In this document: positions 1 to 10,955 of the stretch, piece by piece
Numbering within the stretch: the stretch's first letter is position 1
Layout of the letters: each line of letters begins with the position of its first letter
Source of the DNA: Ananas comosus
Taxonomy: Eukaryota; Streptophyta; Magnoliopsida; Poales; Bromeliaceae
Reading direction: 5' to 3'
DNA length: 64,000 bases
NCBI RefSeq assembly: GCF_001540865.1
Contig: NW_017893368.1
Coordinates: 1-64,000 of the forward strand
The notes under the pieces: model-generated
Database searches by the model: none
The model's input: the letters and a program-made list of their open reading frames with translations, nothing else
Told to the model about the DNA's origin: nothing
Program-made: the position numbers and the translations under genes

Positions 1-564
1 ATGGATCGGAAATAAGGCGAAGATCCACAAAATAAAGGCGTGTCGAGTGTAAACGGTGCATACAAGGATGCGATCAGCACGAACTGTATTACCCGTCTCA
101 GATCCACAGTATATCGAAGTAAAAAGCGGTATAGGGCGAGGCCGCGGGACAAAAGTCCAAGGAGCACAACCTGCTCGAAACCACTCCCGGTAACTCCCGC
201 ACCACCGATACCTGTCCAATGTTTGAGCTACTCGTGTATAATTCGCACAACAGTTTGCCAAAAATGCCGCACAAACCGTTGCTTAACGCAACTTTCTTCT
301 TGCCCTTGTCGCCGAACGTCGCGACTAAGCATGAGCCTCTGGCAAGCTTGAATTGAAATTCTTCTTGTCCTGGCTCACGAACACGTGATCAGTCCCATGC
401 TCTTGCAGTGATCGTTGCATGATACTTCAAAGCCAGTCTATACCCAAAATGACTATCGTAACGCCAGTTTTCGTGAGTTCAACGTGCCGGATTTGCATAA
501 TCCAATGGCCGTATTTGCACCGGACACCGGAGGCGCACTCCCGAGTAGGGTATTAAACGTCGAC
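1..564 (-). pseudogene. Protease region downstream of gag, element A (low-quality sequence)
   Basis: This is the continuation of the minus-strand gag-pol frame of element A after the aspartic protease active site at the end of the gag ORF. No frame stays open, and the second copy of the same stretch at 5842-6480 differs from it by many single-base indels, so the breaks look like sequencing errors. In the second copy a short minus-strand frame (6071-6277) still shows the YHATIDCD-like segment typical of the C-terminal half of chromovirus proteases. Positions 1-211 are identical to 5842-6052, with none of this noise; I do not recognise what that 211-bp piece encodes. Reverse transcriptase and integrase of this element, if present, lie left of the window. 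Confidence 0.5.
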
Positions 565-2043
565 TCAGGGCCTTCTACTCCGCCACTTGTCACTCGCTTC
601 TATATGTATGCCATGCATGCGTGCGAATGATCTACTTATGAATGAATGCGTGGCTCCTGTATCAAATAAAGCCCTAGAGCGAACTCCGTTAAGGCGATGC
701 TCCTCCGCCTCCGCAGGTTCCTCGGCCTGGACCTGAGCGGCAAATACCCGTCCGCTCGGGGCCGATCGCGCCATCTCAGGTTGATGCGGCGTCATCGCGC
801 GTCCTGTCGACGCGGCCGTCGGTGGAGCTCCTCCATAATATGCCGGAACCGCCGGCGCCGATGCAATCGATGGGGCAGGTGAGGCTTCTCCTCCCGGGCA
901 ATCCCGAATGAAGTGCCCCGGCTGCCCACACTTATAGCACTTGCCTCGGCCTTGTTCACAGCGCGAGACCAAGTGATCTCCGCCGCATACAATGCATCGC
1001 CGCGCTCCACCGCCCTTCTGTTGAGTGCGCGGATACTTCGGGGGTTTCTTATATCGTGTTTGACCACCCGTACTACCGCTGCCTTGGCGTTTCTTGCCCT
1101 TGTCCTTGGACTCCGCCAAAAGCTCACGCTTCTCCCGAACGTGGGCGTCTCCGTGCTCCGCCCATAGCGCTCGATCAAAGACCTCAGCAAAGGTCGTGAG
1201 CTTAAGTATTTGCACGGCCTTGTAGATTCCCGGCCGAAGTCCTCGCAAGAACCACTCGGCCCGGTCCCGGTCATCCTTGAGAACATCCGGGACACAATCT
1301 ATGATGTGGGAGAATTCATGTTCATACTCCGCCACTGAGCGGTCCCCTTGCTCCAACTTGCGGAATTTCTCTTTGAGCTTCCGCTTCAGTGTATCGGGGA
1401 AATAGTTGGCGAACATCTCCCGCTTAAACTCCTCCCACAACATCGGCGGAAGGCCGGGAAGCCGATCCCGTTTAACGCGCTTCCACCAAACCTTCGCCGC
1501 CTTCTCCAAGCAATGGGTGGCGAGGTACACCTTGTCCCTCTCCAAGGTACGCAAATCGTCGAAGAGGGTTTCCATCGAGTCGATCCAAGACTCGACCATC
1601 TCCGGTTCCACCTTCTCGCCCTCGAAAGTTGGCGGATGGAACTTGTTGAACTTGATAAGAGCCGCCAACGCGCGCTCTCCTTCCACCTCTTCGGCCGACA
1701 CATCGGGTGTAGCCGATCCCGATGCCGCCTGTGGTGCGATCGCTGGCGGTGGGCGTGCCGTCACTGGAACCGCCGCTATACCCTCACCCTCCGCCACCTC
1801 GGGTACACGGGTCGAGGGCGCGGGCGGACCACCGCCCTCAGCCACTGTCGCGGGCGCTGCCGCGAGCTGCCGCTCCATAAGCTCCTGGAGCCTCTCGAAT
1901 CGGGTCTCCTGGCGCTGCACCACGTCAGTCAACGCGGTCACTTGCGCCTGCAGCCGATCCATCATGCTCGGCTCCGTCTGCTCGGGCACCTCGGGTGGTG
2001 GTGCCGGAGTAGATCTCGTACTTGGGCGCCTCTTCGGTGCCAT
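565..2043 (-). CDS. Gag polyprotein with start of protease, Ty3/gypsy chromovirus (element A)
   Basis: The 492-residue ORF is intact. A Pro/Thr-rich N-terminus (about 1-130) is followed by a retrotransposon capsid domain (about 130-320; NKFHPPTFEGEK, the AAKVWWKRV region, EFKREMFANYFPD, YEHEFSHI). A basic linker (about 315-350) precedes two CCHC-type zinc knuckles (about 350-385): a variant CIVCGGDHLVSRC with only three residues before the His, and a canonical CYKCGQPGHFIRDC. The ORF ends in the retropepsin active site RALFDTGATHSF. Capsid protein packages the element RNA into cytoplasmic particles, and the protease matures the polyprotein. The family assignment rests on similarity of the capsid and protease to element C2, which has a chromodomain. 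The start is the first Met, about 345 nt downstream of the primer-binding site. The C-terminal 15 or so residues and the stop probably reflect a sequence error. Confidence 0.85.
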   Translation of the reverse strand: MAPKRRPSTRSTPAPPPEVPEQTEPSMMDRLQAQVTALTDVVQRQETRFERLQELMERQLAAAPATVAEGGGPPAPSTRVPEVAEGEGIAAVPVTARPPPAIAPQAASGSATPDVSAEEVEGERALAALIKFNKFHPPTFEGEKVEPEMVESWIDSMETLFDDLRTLERDKVYLATHCLEKAAKVWWKRVKRDRLPGLPPMLWEEFKREMFANYFPDTLKRKLKEKFRKLEQGDRSVAEYEHEFSHIIDCVPDVLKDDRDRAEWFLRGLRPGIYKAVQILKLTTFAEVFDRALWAEHGDAHVREKRELLAESKDKGKKRQGSGSTGGQTRYKKPPKYPRTQQKGGGARRCIVCGGDHLVSRCEQGRGKCYKCGQPGHFIRDCPGGEASPAPSIASAPAVPAYYGGAPPTAASTGRAMTPHQPEMARSAPSGRVFAAQVQAEEPAEAEEHRLNGVRSRALFDTGATHSFISRSFARMHGIHIEASDKWRSRRP

Positions 2044-2388
2044 AGCTCCTGAAATGCAACCACTTGGTTAATCACTTTAACCAACTTCCTCGTCGGAATT
2101 ACGACACATGACGACTCAACAACAAAATCGGGTGGAAGCACACAAGCGTACTCGTCCTAGACTCTTGGCATCATGTCGTCGGCCGCCGACACAACCACCT
2201 CAAGTCAAGAACTCATACAACTTGAATCCGTCTCTAATCACAACGAGAGACCTATCCCAACTTCGACCCAATCGAATTAACTTCCGCCATCGCTACAGGT
2301 TCACATTCCGCTCACGCACTTATAACCTTAAGGCTTGCCAACCTAGGGTCTCCTAGGTCATCCTAAACTCCCTTTACTTGCTCTTATT
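2044..2388 (-). other. Untranslated leader of element A
   Basis: This 345-bp stretch lies between the primer-binding site and the gag start codon. It has no ORF of note and corresponds to the usual chromovirus leader, where packaging signals would be expected. Confidence 0.6.
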
Positions 2389-2400
2389 GCTCTGATACCA
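2389..2400 (-). promoter_or_regulatory. Primer-binding site, initiator tRNA-Met type
   Basis: Read on the minus strand this is TGGTATCAGAGC, the plant retrotransposon site complementary to the 3' end of initiator tRNA-Met. It lies 8 bp from the LTR end at 2409 and fixes the LTR at 2409-5089 as the 5' LTR of element A. Confidence 0.85.
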
Positions 2401-2880
2401 CAAAGGTCTGTCACGCCCCGCCCCGAAACCACTACCAATTTGGAACGGCTCGGCCCCGGTGGCGGAGCGCCGAACGGACAGCACCTCCCTTGTCCGCCCA
2501 AGGCTCAACGACAGGAATGTGTACAAAAATTTACCCAGGACTTTAAATTCTGACATACACATTCAACGAGGGCACAAATAGTGCCAACAACAAGAAAAGC
2601 AAGTAATCCACAAGATATACGAGTGAAATAAAGAGAGTGCTTACTAACTATTACAATAGTTACATTCTTTACCTTTACATCATTTTCCAAAATGAATACA
2701 TTTGATCCTCAAAATACATAGCTCTCCAATCTCACCTACATGAGTCACTCTCAATACATAGGTGTACTAATGCAAAAGGGAAAGCTACTACACTACCATG
2801 GCCTCACTGGTCGGGCGCGATGCCCTTGCCGCGGTCCTCTCTCTGCAGCCCTGAACCTACCACTGGAAATAGAGTGGGGT

Positions 2881-2945
2881 GAGAACTATCTTCCATAGTT
2901 CCCAGTGGGCTCGGCCGCCGACTCTGCCGATCTCCCCACTAGGTC
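2881..2945 (-). promoter_or_regulatory. Conserved 3'-LTR module (hairpin and CCCACTAGG box), LTR A
   Basis: The order on the plus strand is gagaactat...atagttcccagtggg, a variable centre, then cccactaggtcc. The inner GAACTAT/ATAGTTC arms can pair. The same arrangement recurs in every long LTR of this window. Its function is unknown; its position suggests R/U5, where polyadenylation or packaging signals would lie. Confidence 0.5.
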
Positions 2946-4379
2946 CAAGTGGGCACAAGTAACAACAGATAGATAGATAGATATGTATCTGAAAGCTGTA
3001 AATGCAGTAGTAGGAAAACTATGCTACTATGCCCATAATCATGAATATGAATGCATGCATCATATAATAAAGGTTTGCTACCATGCTAACAAATTCGATC
3101 CATGTTCGAATAGTAATGTTCAATGACATTTATAAACCTTTAACCTTTTTCATTTACCCAATCTGTGGCGAGGCCCTAGGGCTCGCCCATGACTCACCTT
3201 CAAATCCCAAAGTGGGGAGGGAGCTCCAAGTGCACCCAAGCCCGGGACCGTCTGCGGACCTCCATGTGGTCCGGACCTCCAAGTGGTCCTAGTCGCGCGA
3301 CACTCCGGAGTACTCGACGACAATCCCCTCCATGTGGGGATTGGATGGCTATGCCACCCTAAACGCAGACTGTGAGCTAGATCTATCCTCTCCATGTGAG
3401 GATACACTGTAACTAGGGTCAACACCCAATCCAATCCTCTCCAAGTGAGGAGGCTCTACAACTAGAGTCAATAACCCAATCGAATCCTCTCCAAGTGAGG
3501 ACGCCCTACACTAGGGTCAACGACTATCGCGGAATCATCGGTTCCCGACATTCATGCAATGCTATTTAGTTTTCTAAATTCATTGTTCACAAGGCATTTT
3601 CTAAGGGATCCACCTATCCCTAGGTCCATCGACCTCTAGTGTTATTTACACTACATTAATGCCACTCGTTATCATTCAATGTTTGGATGCCACTCGTTTG
3701 TTCTTTAACAATAACACTACTTTCTATGTCATCAATACCCCCATCGGGTTCATCTCTTTTCTTTCGCACCATAGGATTCACGTCTCGACCCAATCCTCAC
3801 CTATCTAAGTTACCAAGCGTTCCAAGTACACTAGGTTATCAATTAGAAAGCATAAGGAATGGAGCTACTATGCAATCCTACAATGCAACATGAAGAGATG
3901 AGATTAAATGCAATCTAAGACATAGAAAGGAGTTCGAAAGTTTCGGATGACACCCCCCACCTTTAATCGATGTAGAGGTTTCGGAAATCTCTCTCGGCGA
4001 GCTTTACGAAAAGGCTTTAGCCTTCCTCGCCCGAATCAACACTAGCCCGGCCCGATTTTGCCGAGAACTTCACGTCGGTTCGCCGAATGCCAAAATCGAC
4101 TTCGCCCCCGCGTTTTGGGACCTATCAATAGGGTTTCCAAGGCTTCAAATGAGATCAATCTCATACTTTTACAAAAACCCCATTTTGGAACCCTAGATTT
4201 GCACCTATAGCAAACCACCCCATAAATCCCTAGATTCTTGGGATTGATCTATTTAGAAGCTTGCTTAGGGTCCATTTGACCCATTCCAAGGCATAAAACC
4301 CAAAAACCCTAAGTTCTAGAAGCTAGGGTTGTAGCTTACCTCTTGAGCTACACCAATGGGAAGAGGAGAGGGAGAGGAA

Positions 4380-4545
4380 GATGCTCCTAGCCTCCTTCTT
4401 CTTCTCCTCCTTCTTCTTCTTCTTCTCCTCCTTCTTCTTCTTCTCTTTCTTCTTCTCCTTCTTTGTTATCTCTAGAGAGAGAGAGAGCAAGAGAGCAAGA
4501 GAGTGAGAGAGAGTGAAATAAGAGAGTGTGAGGGAGAGAGAGGGC
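4380..4545 (-). repeat. Strand-asymmetric purine/pyrimidine tract in LTR A
   Basis: A run of ttctt/ctcctt on the plus strand passes into gagaga repeats. A matching tract occurs in other long LTRs (5210-5350, 32330-32460). Open frames across it (Glu/Lys- or Ser/Leu-rich) are low-complexity artefacts. Confidence 0.7.
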
Positions 4546-4636
4546 TCAGCCCACTCAAATATAAGCCATTTTGCATAAAAGCCCCTCAACTTTCACTCCT
4601 GCGCACTGCTCTCACTGGGCAGTTTTCGCGCGGAGG

Positions 4637-4920
4637 GACCGGTCTCCCCGACTTGGGACCGGTCCCCGAGAGCTTCCCTCGGGCGCACGCGTTCGGGAAC
4701 CGGTCTCTCCCCGGGAGACCGGTCCTCGGGAGACCGGTCCTCACCTGGGAGACTGGTCCCTGAGTGCTCGATTTTCAGGACTTAGCCAATTTTTGGCATT
4801 TCTCGCTGGGACCACGTTCGGGAACCGGTCCCTCCCTGCCAGGGACAGGTTGCATCACGCAACCCCGCTATACCCAGCCAGGGGAACCGGTCTCTCACCT
4901 GCAGAGACCGGTCCCCGAGA
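4637..4920. repeat. ACCGGT-centred palindrome cluster, LTR A U3
   Basis: Repeated palindromic or near-palindromic sites share the ACCGGT core within GGGACCGGTCCC, GAGACCGGTCTC and GGAACCGGTCTC contexts. They are separated by short conserved spacers such as CCCGAGAGC and CGTTCGGGAACC. At least eight ACCGGT cores lie in under 300 bp. A further one sits at 5094-5099 in LTR A'. Confidence 0.85.
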
Positions 4921-5089
4921 GCAACTTCTGCCCAATGATGCCATTTGCCTCATTTGCTCTCGCGGACTCAACTCCAAGGCACTTTTTGTGCTTTGGACAT
5001 TTCCAACTCCCACAAAGGGTATTCTCTTGACAGTCAGTCGATCCCGGACGAAGTACAATCCTCGGATTTCGAGAATTCACTTCCTTACA

Positions 5090-5372
5090 AGGGACCGGTC
5101 CCTCTGGGCGAAAACAGCCCAGTGACATCAAGTTGAGAGATGAAAAGTTGAGGGGCAAAAGTGGATTTTGTTACAATAGAGGGCTCAACAGCCCACTCCC
5201 CCTCTCATTCTCTCATTTCACCCTCTCTCTCAGTCTCTTTCTCTCTTGCTCCCTCTCTCTCTCTCTGGAAAGGAAAGAAGAAGGAGAAGAACATGAAGGT
5301 GAGGAAGGAAAGGAAGAAGAAGAACAAGGAGGAGAAGAAGGAGATCAAGAGGAAGGCTTTGGACACCTCCAT
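5090..5372 (+). mobile_element. LTR A' (plus strand), internal piece 1
   Basis: This is part of a family A LTR in plus orientation. It carries an ACCGGT site, the gaaaagttgagg segment and a CT/GA-rich tract that match, inverted, the region 4380-4600 of LTR A. It ends in TCCAT at 5368-5372, the left target duplication of solo LTR B. The same LTR resumes at 15769 after LTR B. Its 5' portion lies left of element A, outside the window. Confidence 0.75.
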
Positions 5373-5841
5373 TGTAAGGTACCGAATTTCTAAAGCTATG
5401 AAGTTACAGTGTACATTTAAATGGTTCCGGTGAAGTTGCAGTGTAATGTAACATACCGGATTTTAAATATAAAAATAAATAAATAAATAAAAATAGTATG
5501 AGATACTATTTTATTGGGTTTAGAGAAGTGAAATATAGATTGGAAATGACCTGTGCTGAAATCGGAGCGAAAACAGAAGATTTAGAATTTTCTGTGAGAA
5601 ACGGGACAGATAAATTAGTAGAAAATGCACTATCTCAGAAAATTATGAAAATTGGCAGGGATGTCAGTAATATTTTATTGAGGCTAGATTTAAAGTTTCA
5701 TATTTTTCTGACACCCGTAGAGTGAGAAATAAAATCCGAAGGCTATCTGATAGAAATTACAGTTCGGCACAGTTTTCGATGACCAAACGGGGTCGAAACT
5801 GAAAACTTAAGATATATTCTTGTTCAGTACATTAAACCGAA
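5373..5841 (+). mobile_element. Solo LTR B, 5' part (first assembled copy)
   Basis: LTR B starts TGTAAGGTACCGAATTTC directly after the TCCAT target duplication. Its head is imperfectly repeated about 74 bp further on (5447, TGTAACATACCGG). LTR G at 46832 begins with a related head. The natural continuation, seen at 11699 onward, is replaced at 5842 by a jump back to the sequence of position 1. Confidence 0.75.
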
Positions 5842-6511
5842 ATGGATCGGAAATAAGGCGAAGATCCACAAAATAAAGGCGTGTCGAGTGTAAACGGTGC
5901 ATACAAGGATGCGATCAGCACGAACTGTATTACCCGTCTCAGATCCACAGTATATCGAAGTAAAAAGCGGTATAGGGCGAGGCCGCGGGACAAAAGTCCA
6001 AGGAGCACAACCTGCTCGAAACCACTCCCGGTAACTCCCGCACCACCGATAGCTCTGTCAATGTTGTGAGCTACGTCGTTATACATTCCACAACAGTTTG
6101 CCAAAAATGCCACAAACCGTTGACTACAGCAACTTTACTTGCCTTGGTCGCCGACACGTACGCACGACTAAGCATGAGCTCTGGCACAGCTGGATATTGT
6201 AATTCTTCGTTGTCCTGGCTCACGAACACGTGGATCATCCCTGCTCTATCGCAGTCGATCGTTGCATGATACTTCAAACCAGTCTATACCCAAATGACTA
6301 TGTACGCTCAGTTTCTCGTGAGCTTCAACGTGCGGATTTGCCATAATCCAATGGCCTATTTGCACCGACACGGAGGCGCACTCCGATAGGTATTAAACGT
6401 CGACCTCAGGGCCTTCTTACTCCCACTTTCACTCGCTTCTAATATGTATGCCATGAATGCGTGCGAATGATCTATATGACATGAATGCGTGCTCCTGTAT
6501 CAAATAAAGCC

Positions 6512-7915
6512 CTAAGCGAACGTCCGGTTAAGGCGATGTTCCTCGCCTACCGCCAGGTTTCGTGCCGTGGACACTGACGGACCGCAAATACCCGTCACCG
6601 CTGCCGGGCCCGATCGCGCCATCTCAGGTTGATGCGTCGTCATCGCGCGTCCTGTCGACCGCGGCCGTGGGAGCTCCGTCCATAATATGCCGAACCCGCC
6701 CGGACGCCGATGCAATCGATGAGGGCAGGTGAGGCTTCCCTTCCCTGGCAATCCGAATGAAGTGCCCGCGGCTGCCCACACCCTTATAGCACTTGCCTCG
6801 GCCTTGTTTCACACCGAGACCAGTGATCTCCGCCGCAATACAATGTCATTCGCGCCGCTCCACCGCCCTTCTGTTGATTGTGCGGATACTTCGGGGGGTT
6901 TCTATATCGTGTTTGACCACCCTACTACCGCCTGCCTATGGCTGTTCTTGCCTTGTCCTTGGACTGCACGCCAAAAGCTGCACGCTTCTCCGAACGTGGC
7001 GTCTCGCTCTCGCCATAGCGCTCCGATCAAAGACCTCAGCAAAGTCGTGAGCTTAAGTATTTAGCACGGCCATGTAGATTTCCCGCCGAAGTCCTCGCAA
7101 GAACCACTCGGCCCGGTCACGGTCATTCCTGTGAGAACATCCGGGACACAATTATGATTGTGCGGAGAATTCATGTTCATAAATCTTCCGCACTGAGCGG
7201 GTCCCTGCTCCACTTGACGGAATTTCTCTTTGAGCTTCCCGTTCGTGTATCGGGAAATAGTTGTGCGAACAGCTCCCTGCTTGTAAACTCCTCCACAACA
7301 TCGGCGGAAGGTCGGCGAAGCCGATCCGCAGTTAACGCGCTTAACACGAAACCTTCGCGCCTGTTTCTCAGCAATGGGTGGCGAGGCTAACACCATGTCC
7401 CTCTCCAACGTACGCAATATCGCCGAAGTAGGGTTTCCATCGCAGTCGATCAAAGACGTCGACCATCTCGCGTTCCCACCTTTCGCCCTCGAAAGTTGAG
7501 TGATGGAACTTGTTTGAACTTGATAGAGCCGCCAACGCGAGCGCCTCTCCTTCTACCTCCTGTCGGGACACACGAGGTGAGCGATCCGGATGTCGCTGTG
7601 GCTGCGATCGGCTGGCGGTGGGCGTGCCGTCACTGGAACCGCCGCAATTACCCTCAACCTTCCCACCTCAGGTACGGTTGAGCGCCGGCGGAACACCGCC
7701 TCGCCACCTGTCGGGGCGTCAGGAGCGTGCCGCTCCATAAGCTCCTGGAGACTCTCTCCGATATCGGGTCTCCTGGCGCTATGCATCCACGTCGAGTCAA
7801 CGCGTCATTGCGGCCTGCAGCGATCCATCATGTCGTCCCGTCTGCTCTGGGCACCTCGGGTGGTGGTGCCGGAGTATAGATCTCGTACTTGCGCTCTCTT
7901 CGGTGACATAGCTTC
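6512..7915 (-). pseudogene. Gag of element A, second assembled copy, frameshifted by sequence errors
   Basis: This corresponds to the intact gag at 565-2043. Short minus-strand frames preserve fragments of the zinc-knuckle and capsid regions (6512-6812, 7061-7453, 7553-7786), but no frame spans more than about 130 codons. Indels with respect to the first copy explain the breaks, so it should not be counted as an independent pseudogene. Confidence 0.7.
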
Positions 7916-8269
7916 CTGAAATGCAACCAACTTGGTTTAAATCACTTTAACAAACTTCTCGTCGCGAATACGACAGATGACACTCTAACAACAAATCGGG
8001 CGAGCAGCACAAGCGTACTCGTCCTAAACTCTTTGCGATCATGTCGTTCGGCCGCCGACACAACCACCTCAATCAAGAACTCATAAACTAATCCGTCTCT
8101 AATCACAACGAGGAGACTATCCCAAACTTCGACCCAATGAATAACTCCGCCATCGCTACGGTTCACATTCGCATCACGCACTTATAACCTAAGGCTTGCC
8201 AACTGGGTCTCCTAGCGTCAGCCTAAACTCCTTTACTCTGCTCTTATTGCTCTGATACCACAAAGTGTC

Positions 8270-10955
8270 TGTCACGCCACCGCCCGAAAACACTAACAAT
8301 TTGGACGGTCGGCCCCGGTGGCGGAGCGCCGAACGGACAGCACCTCCCTTCCCGCCCAAGCTCAGACCGGATGTGTGACAAAATTGACCGACTTTAAATT
8401 GACATAGCACATTACAACAGAGGGCACAAAATAGTGCCAACAACAAAGAAAAGCAACGTAATCCCAAGATATACGACGTGAATAAAGAAGAGTGCTTACT
8501 AACTATTACATCAGTTACATTCTTACCTTTACACATTTTCCAACAATGAATACATTTGATCCTTCAAAAAATACATAGCTCAGCCAAATCTCACTACAGA
8601 TCACTCTCAATACATAGGTGTACTAATGGCAAAGGGAAACGCTACTCCCCATGGCCTCACTGGTCGGCGCGCGATGCCTCTGCCGCGGTCCTCTCTCTAG
8701 ACCGCTGAACTACCATGGAATAAGCTGGGGTGAGAAGCTATCTTCCATAGTTCCCAGTGGCTCGGCCGCCGACTCTGCCGATCTCGCCCACTAGGTCGAA
8801 GTGGCACGAAGCAACAACAGGTAGTATAGATAGATAAGATATGATCTGAAAAGAAATGCGTATAAGGAAAAAACTTATGTACTGATGCCATAAACATGAA
8901 TATGAATGCAGCATCATTATAATAGAGAGTTTGCTTACCATAGGCTAAACAATTTCGGTCCATGTCGAATAACATGTTCCATGAACATGATAAACCTTTA
9001 AACCTTTTTTTCATTTACCCAATCTGTGGGGAGGCCTAGGCTGCGCCCCATAGACTCAGCTTTAAATCCCATAGAGTGGCGAGAGGGATCAAAAGAGCAC
9101 CTAAGCCCAGATCCGTCTGCGGACCTCATGGTGGTCCGGACCTCCAAGTGGTCCTAGTCGCAGCGACACCCGGCAGATACCGACGCACAATTCCCTCCAT
9201 GTTGGGGATTGGATGCTATCGCACCTTAAAAACGTAAGACTGTTGAGCTAGACTCTATCCTCTCCAATAGGAGGAACCCTTGACTAGAGTCAATACCCAT
9301 CCAATCCTCATCCAAGTGAGGAGGCCTCTACAACTAGAGTCAATAACCCAATCGAATCCTCTCCAAGTGAGACGCCTAACAACTAGGGTCAACGACTATC
9401 GCGAATCATCGGTTCCGAGACCTTCATGACAATGTATTTAGTTTTCTAAATTCATTGTTCGCGAAGGCATTTTTCTAAGGAATCCGACTATCCTAGGTCC
9501 ACGACCTGTAGTGTTATTTACACTCATTTAATTTGCCACTCGTTATTATCAATGTTCGCATGCCAACTCGTTTGTTATTTAACAATAACACTGCTTTTTA
9601 ATGTCATCAACACCCCATGCGGTTCATTCTATCGTTAAGTATGCATAGATCCACCTTCCGACCCATCCTCACCTATTAAGTATACCAAGCGCCAAGTACA
9701 CTAGGCTCGATACATTAGAAAGTATAAGGAATGGAGTGCACTATGCAATCCTCAATGCAACTATGAAGAGATGAGGAATATAATGTCATCTTAAGACATA
9801 GCGGAGGAGTTTCGAATATTCGGATGACACCCCCCCACCACTTTAATCGATGTTAGTGAGGTTTTCGAAAATCTTTTTCTCGGGCGTAGCATTTATGAAA
9901 GGCTTTAGCCTTCCCGCCCGAATCAACAACTAGCCGGCGGAGCCCGATTTTGGAGGACTTCACGTGCGGTTTCGCGCAATGCCAAATCGATTCGCCCCGC
10001 GTTTTTTGGGACCTATCAAGTAGCGGGTTTCCAAGGTTCAAATGAGAGCAATCTCATGGCTTTTAAACAAACCCATTTTGGAGCCTGCTAAATTGCACCT
10101 ATAAGCAAACCACCCATAAATCCTTAGTCTTGGGAGTGACTATTAAGGCTTGTTAGGGTCATTTGATCCAATTCCAAGCATATAAAACACAAAAACCGAT
10201 TAGTTCTAGAAGCTTAGGGGTTTTTTGTAACTTCACCTTTGAGCAATCACCAATGGAAGAGGAGAGGGAGAGGAAGATGCGCTAGCCCTCTTCTTCTTCT
10301 CCTCCTTTCTTCTTCTTCTCTTTCTTCTTCTCCTTTTTGTTATCTCAGAGAGAGAGAGTACAAGAGAGGCAAGATGAGTGAGTATGAGGTGGAAATACAG
10401 AGAGTGGTGGGGACGAGAGATGGCTCAGCCCACTCAAATATAAAGCATTTTGATAAAGCCCTCAACTTTGCACTCCTGCGCACTGCTCTCACTGCGCAGT
10501 TTTCGGCGGAGGGACCGTCTCCCCGATTGGGACGCCTGTCCCGAAGAGGCTTCCCTCGGCGCACGCGTTCGGGACCGGATCTCTCCGCGGAGACGGTCCT
10601 CGGGATGACCGGTCCTCACTGGAGACTGATCCTGGTGCTCGATTTTCAGGACTTAGCTACCGAATTTTGGCATGTCTCGCTGGACCAGGACGTTCGGGAA
10701 CCGGTCCTCCCTGCCAGGGACAGGTTGCATCACCAACCGCCATAATCCCAGCCAGGGGAACGCGGTCCTCACCTGGAGACCAGGTCCCGAGAGCAACATC
10801 ACCCAATGATGTAATTGCCTCATTTGCTCTGCGGACTCAACTCCAAGGCACTTTTGTGTGCTTTGGACATTCCAACTCCCACAAAGGGTATCTCTGACAG
10901 TCAGTCGATCCGGACGAAGTACAATCCTCGAATTTCGAGAATTCACTTCCTTACA
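8270..10955 (-). mobile_element. LTR of element A, second assembled (noisy) copy
   Basis: It matches 2409-5089 over its full length, with the same order of the conserved module, purine/pyrimidine tract and ACCGGT sites. Many ACCGGT cores have lost or gained a base here, consistent with read error. Confidence 0.75.

Larger units (their letters stand above)
2409..5089 (-). mobile_element. 5' LTR of element A (family A chromovirus LTR)
   Basis: This 2681-bp LTR on the minus strand begins TGTAAGGAAGTG at the right and ends GGGGCGTGACA at the left, beside the primer-binding site. Reading in element direction it holds a U3 with ACCGGT palindromes (about 4637-4920), a purine/pyrimidine-rich strip (about 4380-4540), and a conserved module with the AACTAT/ATAGTT hairpin and CCCACTAGG box (about 2880-2945). 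The right flank is AGGGA, directly inside another LTR of the same family (A') in opposite orientation, in the middle of that LTR's own ACCGGT array. The other end of the element is outside the window, so the target duplication cannot be checked. The right boundary is inferred from the alignment of LTR heads with families C1 and C2. Confidence 0.75.

Noticed and set aside
4323..5433. Glu/Lys-rich and Ser/Leu-rich small proteins
   Set aside because: They translate purine/pyrimidine tracts and ACCGGT repeats within LTR U3 regions.
6512..7915. Second, independently decayed gag pseudogene
   Set aside because: Differences from 565-2043 are dense single-base indels over the whole 5.8-kb unit, the pattern of read error, not of separate decay.
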